A stretch of DNA of 64,000 nucleotides from Nocardioides sp. Kera G14 (lineage in GTDB: Bacteria > Actinomycetota > Actinomycetes > Propionibacteriales > Nocardioidaceae), in NCBI RefSeq assembly GCF_020715565.1, contig NZ_CP085839.1, forward strand, positions 2,294,001-2,358,000, given 5' to 3'. Positions 18,163 to 25,904 of this stretch are shown here, piece after piece. Made by a program: the position numbers and the translations under genes. The notes under the pieces were generated by a model, which did no database searches, was not told where the DNA came from, and was given only the letters and a program-made list of their open reading frames with translations. Numbering within the stretch: the stretch's first letter is position 1; every line of letters starts with the position of its first letter.

Positions 18163-20531
18163 GCGTGTCCTTCCCAACCACGAAGACCTTCCTCCGGCAT
18201 CTCGACGGGCTCGACGCCGACACGCGGCTGCTGACCGAGGCCCTGGCTGCGCGATCGCACTTCGACCCGGAGTTCTACGTCCGGATGTATCCCGAGGTGG
18301 ACCGCTCCGAGCTCGATCCGCTCGCGCACTACTGCCTCTACGGCTGGCGCGAGGGTCGGGTGCCGATGCGTGGCTTCGACAGCCTCTGGTACTCGATGAC
18401 CCACCTGTCGCAGGCGCCGGACATGAATCCGCTCGCTCACTTCGCCGCCGTGGGGCAGCGGCAGCGGCTCGCCACCCACCGGCCAAGCGCGCCGCAGTGG
18501 CGGGAGCCGGCGGCACTGGGGGACGACGTACGTCGGTGTGTGCTGGTGGCCGCCTACGATCCTGACGGCCTGGTGGACGCGACCTTGGTCCGTTACATAC
18601 GCGAGCTCTCCCTTTACGGCGACGTCTTCGTGCGCTTCGACACCGACCTCCTCCCCGGCGAGATCGACAAGCTCGGACCGCTCACGCAGGGCGCTTGGGA
18701 TGGCCGCCACAGCACCTACGACTTCGGCTCCTATGCGCTCCTCGCCGAGGAGCATGTCGGCTGGGAGAGGCTGACGACGTACGACGAGCTCCTGCTCGTG
18801 AACGACAGCGCACTGCTCGTCCGCCCGCTCGAGGAGACCTTCACCCGGATGGCCGCGGAGCCCTGCGACTGGTGGGCGCTGCAGGCGACCGCCAATCCCG
18901 TGACGCGGCGCTTCTGCCCGCTGAACGACAGTGCCCGACAAGCGGCCACAATCCCCGCCGCAGAGCTCGCCGACGTGTTCGATGAGATGCTGGTCGGTGC
19001 CGAGCTGGCCGACTTCCACCTTGGCTCCTACTTCTTGGCGTTCCGTCGGCCGGTCGTGGACCGCCCGGAGTTCCGGAAGTGGCTGGGCCGAGCGCGCGGC
19101 GTGGAATCGAAGACCGGCGCCATCAGCCTGGAGATCGGTCTCACCCAGCTGCTGATCGGCCACGGCCACCGGTTCGCGACCTTCGTGCCCGACCTGTACC
19201 CCTACCATCCGGTCCTCGGCGATCCTGCGTTCGACCTGGTGGCGGCCGGCTTTCCGTTGCTCAAGCGACGGCTGCTCACCGACAACCCCTACGGCGTCGA
19301 TGTGACCGACTGGCGTCTGCGCTCGGGAGCCGACCGCGACACCGCCACCGAGATCGAGGCCCTGACCCGCCGGCTGCCGCTCTCCGACGAACAGTTCGTC
19401 CTGGCTGACCAGTCCGCACACCCACGCGACGACGTCTGGGCGTTCCCCGTCTGCGCCTACGACAACACCCTCGGAGGCAACGACCGCGCTGTCTTCGAAC
19501 AGGTCCGGATGGACCCGTCGATCACCAAGGTGGTGCTGACCCGCGCCCTCGACATCGACGTTGAAGGGAAGAACGTGGTCGTGGTGCCGCTTCGCAGCCG
19601 TGAGGGCCAGGACTGGCTGCTGCAGGCGGGCTTCGTCTTCACCAAGCACGGACCGCTGCTCAACATCCCGTGGCCGCTGATCCCGGCCCACCGGGTGATC
19701 AACCTGTGGCACGGCATCCCGCTGAAGCGCTTCGGCAACGCCTCGGTCGACACGTCCGCCCGCAGCATCATCTCCAACATCCATCTGGGCTGCACCGCCG
19801 TGATCACCTCGAGCCGGATAGACAGCCTCGCGATGGGCGCGGCCTTCCATCCCCTCACCGTCCACGACATGTGGCCGACAGGGCTGCCGCGGAACGACTT
19901 CATCACGTGCGATGAGACGCGGTTGCCCGCCGACATGCGCGCCGACCTGGACAGTCTCCGCCGCGACGTCGGTGACCGCCGCCTCGTCATGTTCCTGCCG
20001 ACCTTCAAGAACGGCCAGGAGAACGCCTACTACGCCTTCTCGCCCAGTGAGATCGAGCGCCTCGCCAAATGGGCCGAGCACCACAACGCCGTCATCGGCG
20101 TCCGTGAGCATATGGCCGACACGGCGCGGACCTACTCGAAGCTGCTCGCCCCCCTGGACCCGATCGACCTGTCGAGCGAGCGCTTCCCGAATCTCGAGGT
20201 GCTGTACCGTGCGGCGGACGCCCTGATCAGCGACTACTCCAGTTGCCTCGTTGACTTCCAGCTCACGGGTCGGCCGGTCCTCAGCTTCGCGTACGACCTC
20301 GACCGCTACTCCTCCGATGAGCGGGGACTCTTCTATCCGCTCGACCAGGTCCTGCCGGGCCCTGTCTGCCGCACCTTCGACGAGCTCGCCGCCGCCCTCG
20401 ACGACGTCTTCGAGGAGCCGACGGCCGAGGAGCGCGCCACGTACGAGAGGAAGCGCTCGATGTTCTTCGACCACGTCGATGACGGCGCGGCGGCGCGCGT
20501 CGTCGCCCGGGTGAGGGCGGAGTTCCGCTGA
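18159..20531 (+). CDS. RgpF - CDP-glycerol glycerophosphotransferase (TagF-like) fusion (copy 2B)
   Basis: This 790-residue protein starts inside the stop of copy 2A. The repeat module (FYVRMYPEVD, NPLAHF) and RgpF domain (YDFGSYALLAEEHVGW, YDELLLVNDSALLVRPLE, FHLGSYFLAFRRPVVDRP) are followed by an apparently intact TagF-like domain (about 455-785). That domain has WAFPVCAYDN, NLWHGIPLKRFG, TGLPRNDF, VREHMADTARTYSKLLAPLD, LISDYSSCLVDFQLTGRPV and FAYDLDRYSSDERGLFYPL. It is the counterpart of copy 1B; the pair 2A-2B repeats the pair 1A-1B. The presumed role is assembly of a sugar and polyol-phosphate surface polymer on a lipid carrier at the cytoplasmic face of the membrane. Confidence 0.8.
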   Translation: MSVSFPTTKTFLRHLDGLDADTRLLTEALAARSHFDPEFYVRMYPEVDRSELDPLAHYCLYGWREGRVPMRGFDSLWYSMTHLSQAPDMNPLAHFAAVGQRQRLATHRPSAPQWREPAALGDDVRRCVLVAAYDPDGLVDATLVRYIRELSLYGDVFVRFDTDLLPGEIDKLGPLTQGAWDGRHSTYDFGSYALLAEEHVGWERLTTYDELLLVNDSALLVRPLEETFTRMAAEPCDWWALQATANPVTRRFCPLNDSARQAATIPAAELADVFDEMLVGAELADFHLGSYFLAFRRPVVDRPEFRKWLGRARGVESKTGAISLEIGLTQLLIGHGHRFATFVPDLYPYHPVLGDPAFDLVAAGFPLLKRRLLTDNPYGVDVTDWRLRSGADRDTATEIEALTRRLPLSDEQFVLADQSAHPRDDVWAFPVCAYDNTLGGNDRAVFEQVRMDPSITKVVLTRALDIDVEGKNVVVVPLRSREGQDWLLQAGFVFTKHGPLLNIPWPLIPAHRVINLWHGIPLKRFGNASVDTSARSIISNIHLGCTAVITSSRIDSLAMGAAFHPLTVHDMWPTGLPRNDFITCDETRLPADMRADLDSLRRDVGDRRLVMFLPTFKNGQENAYYAFSPSEIERLAKWAEHHNAVIGVREHMADTARTYSKLLAPLDPIDLSSERFPNLEVLYRAADALISDYSSCLVDFQLTGRPVLSFAYDLDRYSSDERGLFYPLDQVLPGPVCRTFDELAAALDDVFEEPTAEERATYERKRSMFFDHVDDGAAARVVARVRAEFR

Positions 20532-21148
20532 TGCCGATCTTCACCAAGGGCGAGCGCAGCGTCCTCTTCGTCCACGTGCCGAAGACGGGCGGCGCCTCGT
20601 TCGAGCTCGCCATGATCGCGGCGGGCTGGACGCGATGGATGTACGAGGACGACCGCGCCGTCGTCACCCGCCTCACCTGCGCCCCTCAGCACTTCCACGC
20701 GCCGCTTCTCATGGCCACGGTCGACGTGAGCAAGGTGGACGCCGTCTTCATGATCGTGCGTGACCCGGTCGCCCGCTTCCGGTCGGAGTACTCATGGCGC
20801 CGACGCGGCTCGCGCGACCCCACCCTCGGCGCGGCGGACGTCGTCGAGCTCTGGCTCAAGGATCAGCTCGTCAGGCTCGCCGACAACCCGTTCCACGGCG
20901 ACAACCACATGCGCCCGCAGGTCGAGTTCGCGCTCGACGACTGCGACATCTATCGCTTCGAGGAGGGCCTGGACGTCATCGCCGCTGGCCTCGACGCACG
21001 CTTCGACCTCGGCATCTCCGAGCACATGGGCCACGTCCACGACAGCTCCGGATTCGCGCTGCCCAGCAGCAGCGTGGAGATCAACAGCACCGTCGAGGCG
21101 ATGCTGCGGGAGTACTACGCCGACGACTTCCGCCTCCTGGGCTACTGA
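20531..21148 (+). CDS. Carbohydrate sulfotransferase family protein
   Basis: This 205-residue protein has the two PAPS-binding signatures of the sulfotransferase fold. VHVPKTGGASFE (about residues 13-24) is the 5'-phosphosulfate loop, and IVRDPVARFRSEYSW (about 75-89) is the 3'-phosphate site. The layout is that of the Sulfotransfer_2 (heparan sulfate 2-O / galactose-O) group, which modifies sugars. It starts in a TGATG overlap with the TagF-like gene, so it is translated with it. This context suggests sulfation of the polymer made by the upstream enzymes, an inference. PAPS supply genes are not in the window. It converges on mutM. Confidence 0.75.
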   Translation: MPIFTKGERSVLFVHVPKTGGASFELAMIAAGWTRWMYEDDRAVVTRLTCAPQHFHAPLLMATVDVSKVDAVFMIVRDPVARFRSEYSWRRRGSRDPTLGAADVVELWLKDQLVRLADNPFHGDNHMRPQVEFALDDCDIYRFEEGLDVIAAGLDARFDLGISEHMGHVHDSSGFALPSSSVEINSTVEAMLREYYADDFRLLGY

Positions 21149-21184
21149 GTCGAGTGGTCGGAGCCGGACCGTTGAGACAACCGT

Positions 21185-22036
21185 TCAGCGGGCGCGCGGT
21201 GCCGGCTGGCACACCGGACAGAAGTACGACGACCGGTTCATGAACTGCACCCGCCGGATGGGCGTGCCGCAGCGGTCGCACGGCCGACCCTCCTGCCCGT
21301 AGGCGTGGAGCGAGCGGTCGAAGTAGCCGGACTCGCCGTTGACGTTGACATAGAGCGCGTCGAAGGAGGTGCCGCCCTGGCCGAGCGCCTCCCGCATCAC
21401 CGCGGTGGCGGCCTCGATCACCCTGTGCAGCTGCGGTTTGGTGAGCCTGTTGCCCGCCCGCTCCCCGTGTACGCCGGCCCGCCAGAGCGCCTCGTCGGCG
21501 TAGATGTTCCCCACTCCGCTGATCAGGGTCTGGGTGAGGAGGAGCCGTTTGATGCCCGACGCGGAGCGCTTCATCCGGGCGACGACCAGATCCGGGTCGA
21601 AGGCCGCCTCGAGCGGGTCGGGCGCGATGTGCGCGATCTCCGGCGGGATGGTGGCTCCGCCGACGCTGATCCCCAGGCCGCCGAACATGCGCTGGTCGAC
21701 GAAGCGCATCTCGCGCGCATCGAGGCCGAAGCGGACGCGCAGGTGCCGCTCCGGGTCAGCGCCGGGCAGCTGCACCAGCATCTGCCCGCTCATGCCGAGA
21801 TGGACGGTCAACGCGTCACCGGACTCCGGGTCGTCGAGCGCGAGCCAGAGGTACTTGCCTCGACGTCGGGCAGCGACGATCGAGCGGCTGGTCATCGCGG
21901 AGGCGAAGGCGTCCGGGCCGGCGACGTACGACCGGACGGGGCGGGGGTGCAGGACCTCGACCGAGGAGATCAGCGAGCCGAGCACATGACGCTCGAGGCC
22001 CGCGCGGACGACCTCGACCTCAGGCAGCTCAGGCAC
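21185..22036 (-). CDS. mutM: Formamidopyrimidine-DNA glycosylase (MutM/Fpg)
   Basis: This base-excision repair enzyme removes 8-oxoguanine and formamidopyrimidines and nicks the DNA. The start is [10 protein letters not shown], where Pro is the nucleophile after Met removal and Glu follows. The helix-two-turn-helix region has [20 protein letters not shown]. The C-terminal zinc finger has two CxxC pairs, CDRC and CPVC. At 283 residues the length is typical. It starts with GTG 2 nt after the rnc stop. The order DUF177-rpmF-rnc-mutM is widely conserved in actinobacteria. Confidence 0.97.
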   Translation of the reverse strand: MPELPEVEVVRAGLERHVLGSLISSVEVLHPRPVRSYVAGPDAFASAMTSRSIVAARRRGKYLWLALDDPESGDALTVHLGMSGQMLVQLPGADPERHLRVRFGLDAREMRFVDQRMFGGLGISVGGATIPPEIAHIAPDPLEAAFDPDLVVARMKRSASGIKRLLLTQTLISGVGNIYADEALWRAGVHGERAGNRLTKPQLHRVIEAATAVMREALGQGGTSFDALYVNVNGESGYFDRSLHAYGQEGRPCDRCGTPIRRVQFMNRSSYFCPVCQPAPRAR

Positions 22037-22038
22037 GG

Positions 22039-22752
22039 TCAGGCATCGGCGGAAGGAGCCGCGGCCGCCTGGATCTCAAGGTAGGCGGTCTCGGCTGCGC
22101 CCTGCTCGGCGACCTTCTTCGAGCCGCCGGAGCCGTTGCCGTAGAGGTTGCCGCCGACGCGCACCTGGGCGTGGAAGACCTTCATGTGGTCGGGTCCCTC
22201 GTCGGTGATGACGTAATCGGGCACGCCGAGACCGTGCTCGGCGGCGAGCTCCTGGAGGGAGGTCTTCCAGTCCAGACCCGCACCGAGCGCCGAGGCGGCC
22301 TCGATCAGCGGATCGAAGAGGCGGTGGACGAGCACCGAGGAGACCTCGATGCCACCGGAGAGGTGGACGGCGCCGATGAGCGCCTCGACGGTGTCGGAGA
22401 CGATCGAGTCCTTGTCGCGGCCGCCGGTGGCCTCCTCGCCCCGGCCGAGCTTGACCTCGGCGCCGAGGCCGATGCTGCGGCCGACGCCGGCAAGGGCGCG
22501 GGCGTTGACGACCGCGGCACGCAGCTTCGCGAGCCGACCCTCGGGGAGGTCGGGATGCATGCGGTAGAGCGTCTCCGTGACGACGACGCCGAGCACCGAG
22601 TCGCCGAGGAACTCGAGGCGCTCATTGGTCGGCAGGCCCCCGTGCTCGTAGGCGTAGGAGCGGTGCGTCAGCGCAAGCTCAAGCAGCTCGGGGTCCAGTA
22701 CTGGATCCCCGAGCTGCGAGCGGAGTGCTTGGTAGTCGGTGTAGTCGGTCAC
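22039..22752 (-). CDS. rnc: Ribonuclease III
   Basis: This double-strand-specific endoribonuclease acts on rRNA precursors and structured mRNAs. The signature [12 protein letters not shown] (about residues 44-55) and the second acidic site [12 protein letters not shown] mark the catalytic domain. A double-stranded-RNA-binding domain follows, with the closing [16 protein letters not shown]. The GTG at 22752 gives 237 residues and starts [10 protein letters not shown], the expected N-terminus; the open frame upstream overlaps rpmF and is discarded. It sits between rpmF and mutM in one transcription unit. Confidence 0.95.
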   Translation of the reverse strand: MTDYTDYQALRSQLGDPVLDPELLELALTHRSYAYEHGGLPTNERLEFLGDSVLGVVVTETLYRMHPDLPEGRLAKLRAAVVNARALAGVGRSIGLGAEVKLGRGEEATGGRDKDSIVSDTVEALIGAVHLSGGIEVSSVLVHRLFDPLIEAASALGAGLDWKTSLQELAAEHGLGVPDYVITDEGPDHMKVFHAQVRVGGNLYGNGSGGSKKVAEQGAAETAYLEIQAAAAPSADA

Positions 22753-22774
22753 CCGACTGCTACCTGTGATGGGC

Positions 22775-22960
22775 TCAGAGAACCTGGCGGCGCTCGGCCT
22801 TGGCGCCGTACTGGCCGCACTCACCGCAGGCGCGGTGCGGCAGGTGCTTCGCACCGCACGCCGGGTTGGCGCAGGTGACCAGGGTCGGCGCAACGGCCTT
22901 CCACGCCGAACGACGGTGGCGCGTGTTGCTGCGCGACATCTTCCGCTTCGGAACAGCCAC
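22775..22960 (-). CDS. rpmF: 50S ribosomal protein L32
   Basis: This 61-residue protein starts [17 protein letters not shown], the standard L32 N-terminus. Four cysteines follow in two pairs (CANPAC, CGEC), so it is the zinc-binding form. AGGAG lies about 7 nt before the GTG. Longer in-frame starts upstream have no ribosome binding site. It follows the DUF177 gene, the usual partner of rpmF across bacteria. Confidence 0.96.
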   Translation of the reverse strand: MAVPKRKMSRSNTRHRRSAWKAVAPTLVTCANPACGAKHLPHRACGECGQYGAKAERRQVL

Positions 22961-23046
22961 GATCTTCTCCTCTAACCGAACGTACAAGATGGGGGTCGCC
23001 AACTTTCGGCAACCGGAAGAGTCTAGGGCGGATTGCCCGCCGGGCG

Positions 23047-23607
23047 TTATTCGGCGTCGTTCCCGGCCTCGGCGAGACCCGTCAGGCTGGCCCAGCGCGG
23101 GTCGATCGGCGCCTCATGGCCGTGGTCGGGCTCGTCGTTGAGGTTGGCGCCGCACTCGGGGCACAGGCCGGCGCAGTCCGGGCGGCACAGCGGCTGCAGC
23201 GGGAGGTCGAGGACGATCGCGTCGCGCAGCACCGGCTCGAGGTCGACGAGGTCACCGTCGGTGAGGCTGACGTCCTCGTCCTCGTCCAGCGTGGCCGCGT
23301 CGCGGGTGTCGTCGTACATGTAGAGCTCCTGGAAGTGGACGTCGATCTCGTCGTCGATCGGCTCCAGGCAGCGCACGCACTCCCCGCTCAGCTCGGCGGT
23401 GACGTCCGCGGTCACGAGTACGCCGTCCATGACCGCCTCGAAGCGCAGGTCGAGGTCGAGCTCGGCTCCCTCGGGGACCTTCAACATCTCGATGCCGAGG
23501 TCCGCGGGCGCCGGCACCGTCAGGGAGAGCTCGCGCTGCGAGCCGGGGCGGCGACCGAGCTCGTGGGTGTCGATCACCAGCGGGGCACGCGGGTCAAGGG
23601 AAGGCAC
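23047..23607 (-). CDS. DUF177 / YceD family protein
   Basis: This 186-residue protein has the YceD core with the CVRCLEP step (about residues 88-94) and a C-terminal zinc-ribbon-like stretch ([13 protein letters not shown]) followed by [10 protein letters not shown]. The family lies next to rpmF in most bacteria and is linked to ribosome or 23S rRNA maturation in some species; the exact role here is unknown. The GTG at 23607 is 6 nt behind TATCGT (23619-23614) with no ribosome binding site, so the mRNA is probably leaderless and drives rpmF, rnc and mutM too. Confidence 0.92.
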   Translation of the reverse strand: MPSLDPRAPLVIDTHELGRRPGSQRELSLTVPAPADLGIEMLKVPEGAELDLDLRFEAVMDGVLVTADVTAELSGECVRCLEPIDDEIDVHFQELYMYDDTRDAATLDEDEDVSLTDGDLVDLEPVLRDAIVLDLPLQPLCRPDCAGLCPECGANLNDEPDHGHEAPIDPRWASLTGLAEAGNDAE

Positions 23608-23700
23608 TCTGTCACGATAACGTCGCCCGCGGTTCAGGGCCCTCATCTGCGGAGCCATCTCGCACATTCCGATCGGCGAGGCCGGAAGGTGAGGAGCGCC

Positions 23701-25773
23701 TCAGGGAACGGAATCGGGGGCGGGGTCCTGGAGCACGCGGCCGTGCTCAAGATGGCCGATCCAGATCCGCCAGGTCGTCTGGGCGTAGCCCTGCGGGAGT
23801 TCGGCCAGGCCGTGCTTCCAGAAGCGGAGTGTCTGCCGCACGTTGGGATCGCCGAGCTCGGTCCCCTGCGGCAGGTCCCTGCTCGAGAAGGCGACGACCT
23901 GGACCCGCCCGGCCCGCGCCTGGAGCTCACGCAGCAGGTTGACGTCGGTCGCGTCTCCACTCACGACCTCACGTCCGCAGACGGTTCGCACCGTCACGGG
24001 CAGATTGGCCGGCTCGTGGCCGGTCGCGACCAGGACCACATCGGCGGTCAGGCCGCGGCACAGTTTCTCGACGGCGGCGCGGGTCCCCACCCCTTCCGGC
24101 ATGGTGAGCAGCGAGCTCCAGGACAGGATCGGACCACCCACGACGAGGACCGCGGCGACTCCCCCGACGCCGTACCGCTGCCACGCGGGACGCGTCCGTG
24201 ACAGCCACCACTCGATGGCGAAGGCAGCACCCACGAGAAGGCCGGGCGTGATCACGGGCAGCAGCCGGCGATAGGCCCACGGTTGGTCCGGTGTGATGCT
24301 GACCTTGTCGAAGTAGAGGGTCGCGACCACGGCTGCGGGCACGACCACGGCCAGAAGATCGAGCCGTCTCGCAGTGATGCCCCTCGTGAACATGATGCCC
24401 AGCCCGACCGCAGCCAGCGCGACCGTGCTCCAGCCGAAGTACCAGACGACCCAGTGGAGCGTCAGTTCGTCGTAGGAGCGGGTGCCGTCGACCGTGAGCC
24501 CGGCCTGCTGCTGCCAGGTCTCGATGACGCTCGCATAGACGGAGCCGGCCGGAGTGAAGTGAGCCTGCCACCACAGCGGACGGCTCCACCAGAAGAGGAA
24601 CGCGAGCGGTACGCCGACGCCGGCTGCCACGCCGACGCGTCGTCGCCACACCTCACCGACCCCTCCAGACCAGCCGCGGCGGCGCGCGACGGCACGGACA
24701 GTGAGGACAGCGCCGACCAGGACCAGGCAACACAGCGTCCCGGCCCAGAGTTGCACGGCCTGGCCACGAAGGTCGTGCACGTAGCGGCGTTGGCTGATCC
24801 ACAGCGATCCCAGTCCGGCCACGCTGGACAGGAATCCTGCGCCGAGAAAGGTCAGCATGAGCCGGCGCGTCACCGCGAAGTCGGTCAGAGGGGCGGCGGA
24901 GAGCACGATCACGGCCAGGACAGCAGCGCCGACGAGAACCACCGGACCGTCGATGCGCGCCATCGACCCCACGCCCAGGAAGACGCCGCCGGCGGCCGCG
25001 AGGGCGGGGCGACCCGACCGCAGCGCGGTCACCAACCAGATCAGTCCCGCCATGGCGGAGATCGTCATGATCCCCTCCGAGTACGGAGCCCGCATCAGAT
25101 AGAGGAAGGCGACGGCCAGACCGAGGGCCGCCTGGGCGACCAGAGCCAGCCACGGCCGCATGAACCGCCGCGCAACGGCGTACATGCCGACGAGAGCGAC
25201 CGCTCCGATCAGCAGGTTCGTCCTGAGGACTCCGTCGAGCCCGTCGAGCCAGCCACCGACCGCCATCAGCGCGGGCAGCGTCAGGCCGCCCTGCCCATGC
25301 ACCACGCCGCTGGCGTCGCCCGCCGAGAACGGCAGCAAGGAGGCGCTGAGCCCGTGCACCTGAGCCTGGAGGTCCAACGTCGCATGGGTGTCGATGCCAG
25401 CCGTGCGGTGGTGGGTGAGCCAGATGGCGCTCACGGTGTAGATGGCCGGGTCTCGAGTGACCCACAACAGCTGGGCGACATACCTCGCGTTGAGCACGAC
25501 CCACACCGTCGGCACCAGCAGCGAGGCCACCGCTCCGACCACCTGGGCGGTGCCTCCCTCCGGCAGTGGAGGAAGGAGGCGCATGAGGATGGGGACGCAG
25601 ATCACGAAGGCCAGGCCAACCAGCCACGGCGTGAAGTCCTCCAAGACGACCGCGATCGTCACCGCTAGGCATGCGGCGATGAACAGCGCCAGGACGAGAT
25701 CCGGCGCCGCGACGAGGAACCGGCGCACGATCCCGGTGCGCCGCTCATCAGTGTCGTTCACAAAGTGCGGCAC
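23701..25773 (-). CDS. Polytopic membrane protein, GT-C glycosyltransferase-like
   Basis: This roughly 690-residue protein has about twelve hydrophobic helices and a soluble C-terminal tail (about 590-690). An early outer loop holds RDPAIYTVSAIWL, resembling the acidic first-loop motif of lipid-phosphate-sugar-dependent (GT-C) transferases. I infer that class; no family signature is decisive. The GTG at 25773 follows AGGAGG by 4 nt. An ATG at 25794 is a less likely start. A TAGGGT box at 25812-25807 may be the promoter. It is divergent from the GT4 fusion gene. In a surface-glycan region, the likely role is transfer of a sugar from a polyprenol carrier outside the membrane. Confidence 0.65.
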   Translation of the reverse strand: MPHFVNDTDERRTGIVRRFLVAAPDLVLALFIAACLAVTIAVVLEDFTPWLVGLAFVICVPILMRLLPPLPEGGTAQVVGAVASLLVPTVWVVLNARYVAQLLWVTRDPAIYTVSAIWLTHHRTAGIDTHATLDLQAQVHGLSASLLPFSAGDASGVVHGQGGLTLPALMAVGGWLDGLDGVLRTNLLIGAVALVGMYAVARRFMRPWLALVAQAALGLAVAFLYLMRAPYSEGIMTISAMAGLIWLVTALRSGRPALAAAGGVFLGVGSMARIDGPVVLVGAAVLAVIVLSAAPLTDFAVTRRLMLTFLGAGFLSSVAGLGSLWISQRRYVHDLRGQAVQLWAGTLCCLVLVGAVLTVRAVARRRGWSGGVGEVWRRRVGVAAGVGVPLAFLFWWSRPLWWQAHFTPAGSVYASVIETWQQQAGLTVDGTRSYDELTLHWVVWYFGWSTVALAAVGLGIMFTRGITARRLDLLAVVVPAAVVATLYFDKVSITPDQPWAYRRLLPVITPGLLVGAAFAIEWWLSRTRPAWQRYGVGGVAAVLVVGGPILSWSSLLTMPEGVGTRAAVEKLCRGLTADVVLVATGHEPANLPVTVRTVCGREVVSGDATDVNLLRELQARAGRVQVVAFSSRDLPQGTELGDPNVRQTLRFWKHGLAELPQGYAQTTWRIWIGHLEHGRVLQDPAPDSVP

Positions 25774-25904
25774 CGGTCCTCCTCGCGCGAGCATGGGCGG
25801 CGATCACCCTAATGGGCCACCTCCGGAGCTCGACGGCGACTGCCCGTAAAGCGCCCGACGGTGGATTCGCCCGCCCTCGATCGGCCCCCGTAGGCTGTGC
25901 AGCC

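Noticed and set aside
17880..20474. Minus-strand 864-residue open frame
   Set aside because: It is antisense to the RgpF/TagF gene and has no recognisable domain or start signal.
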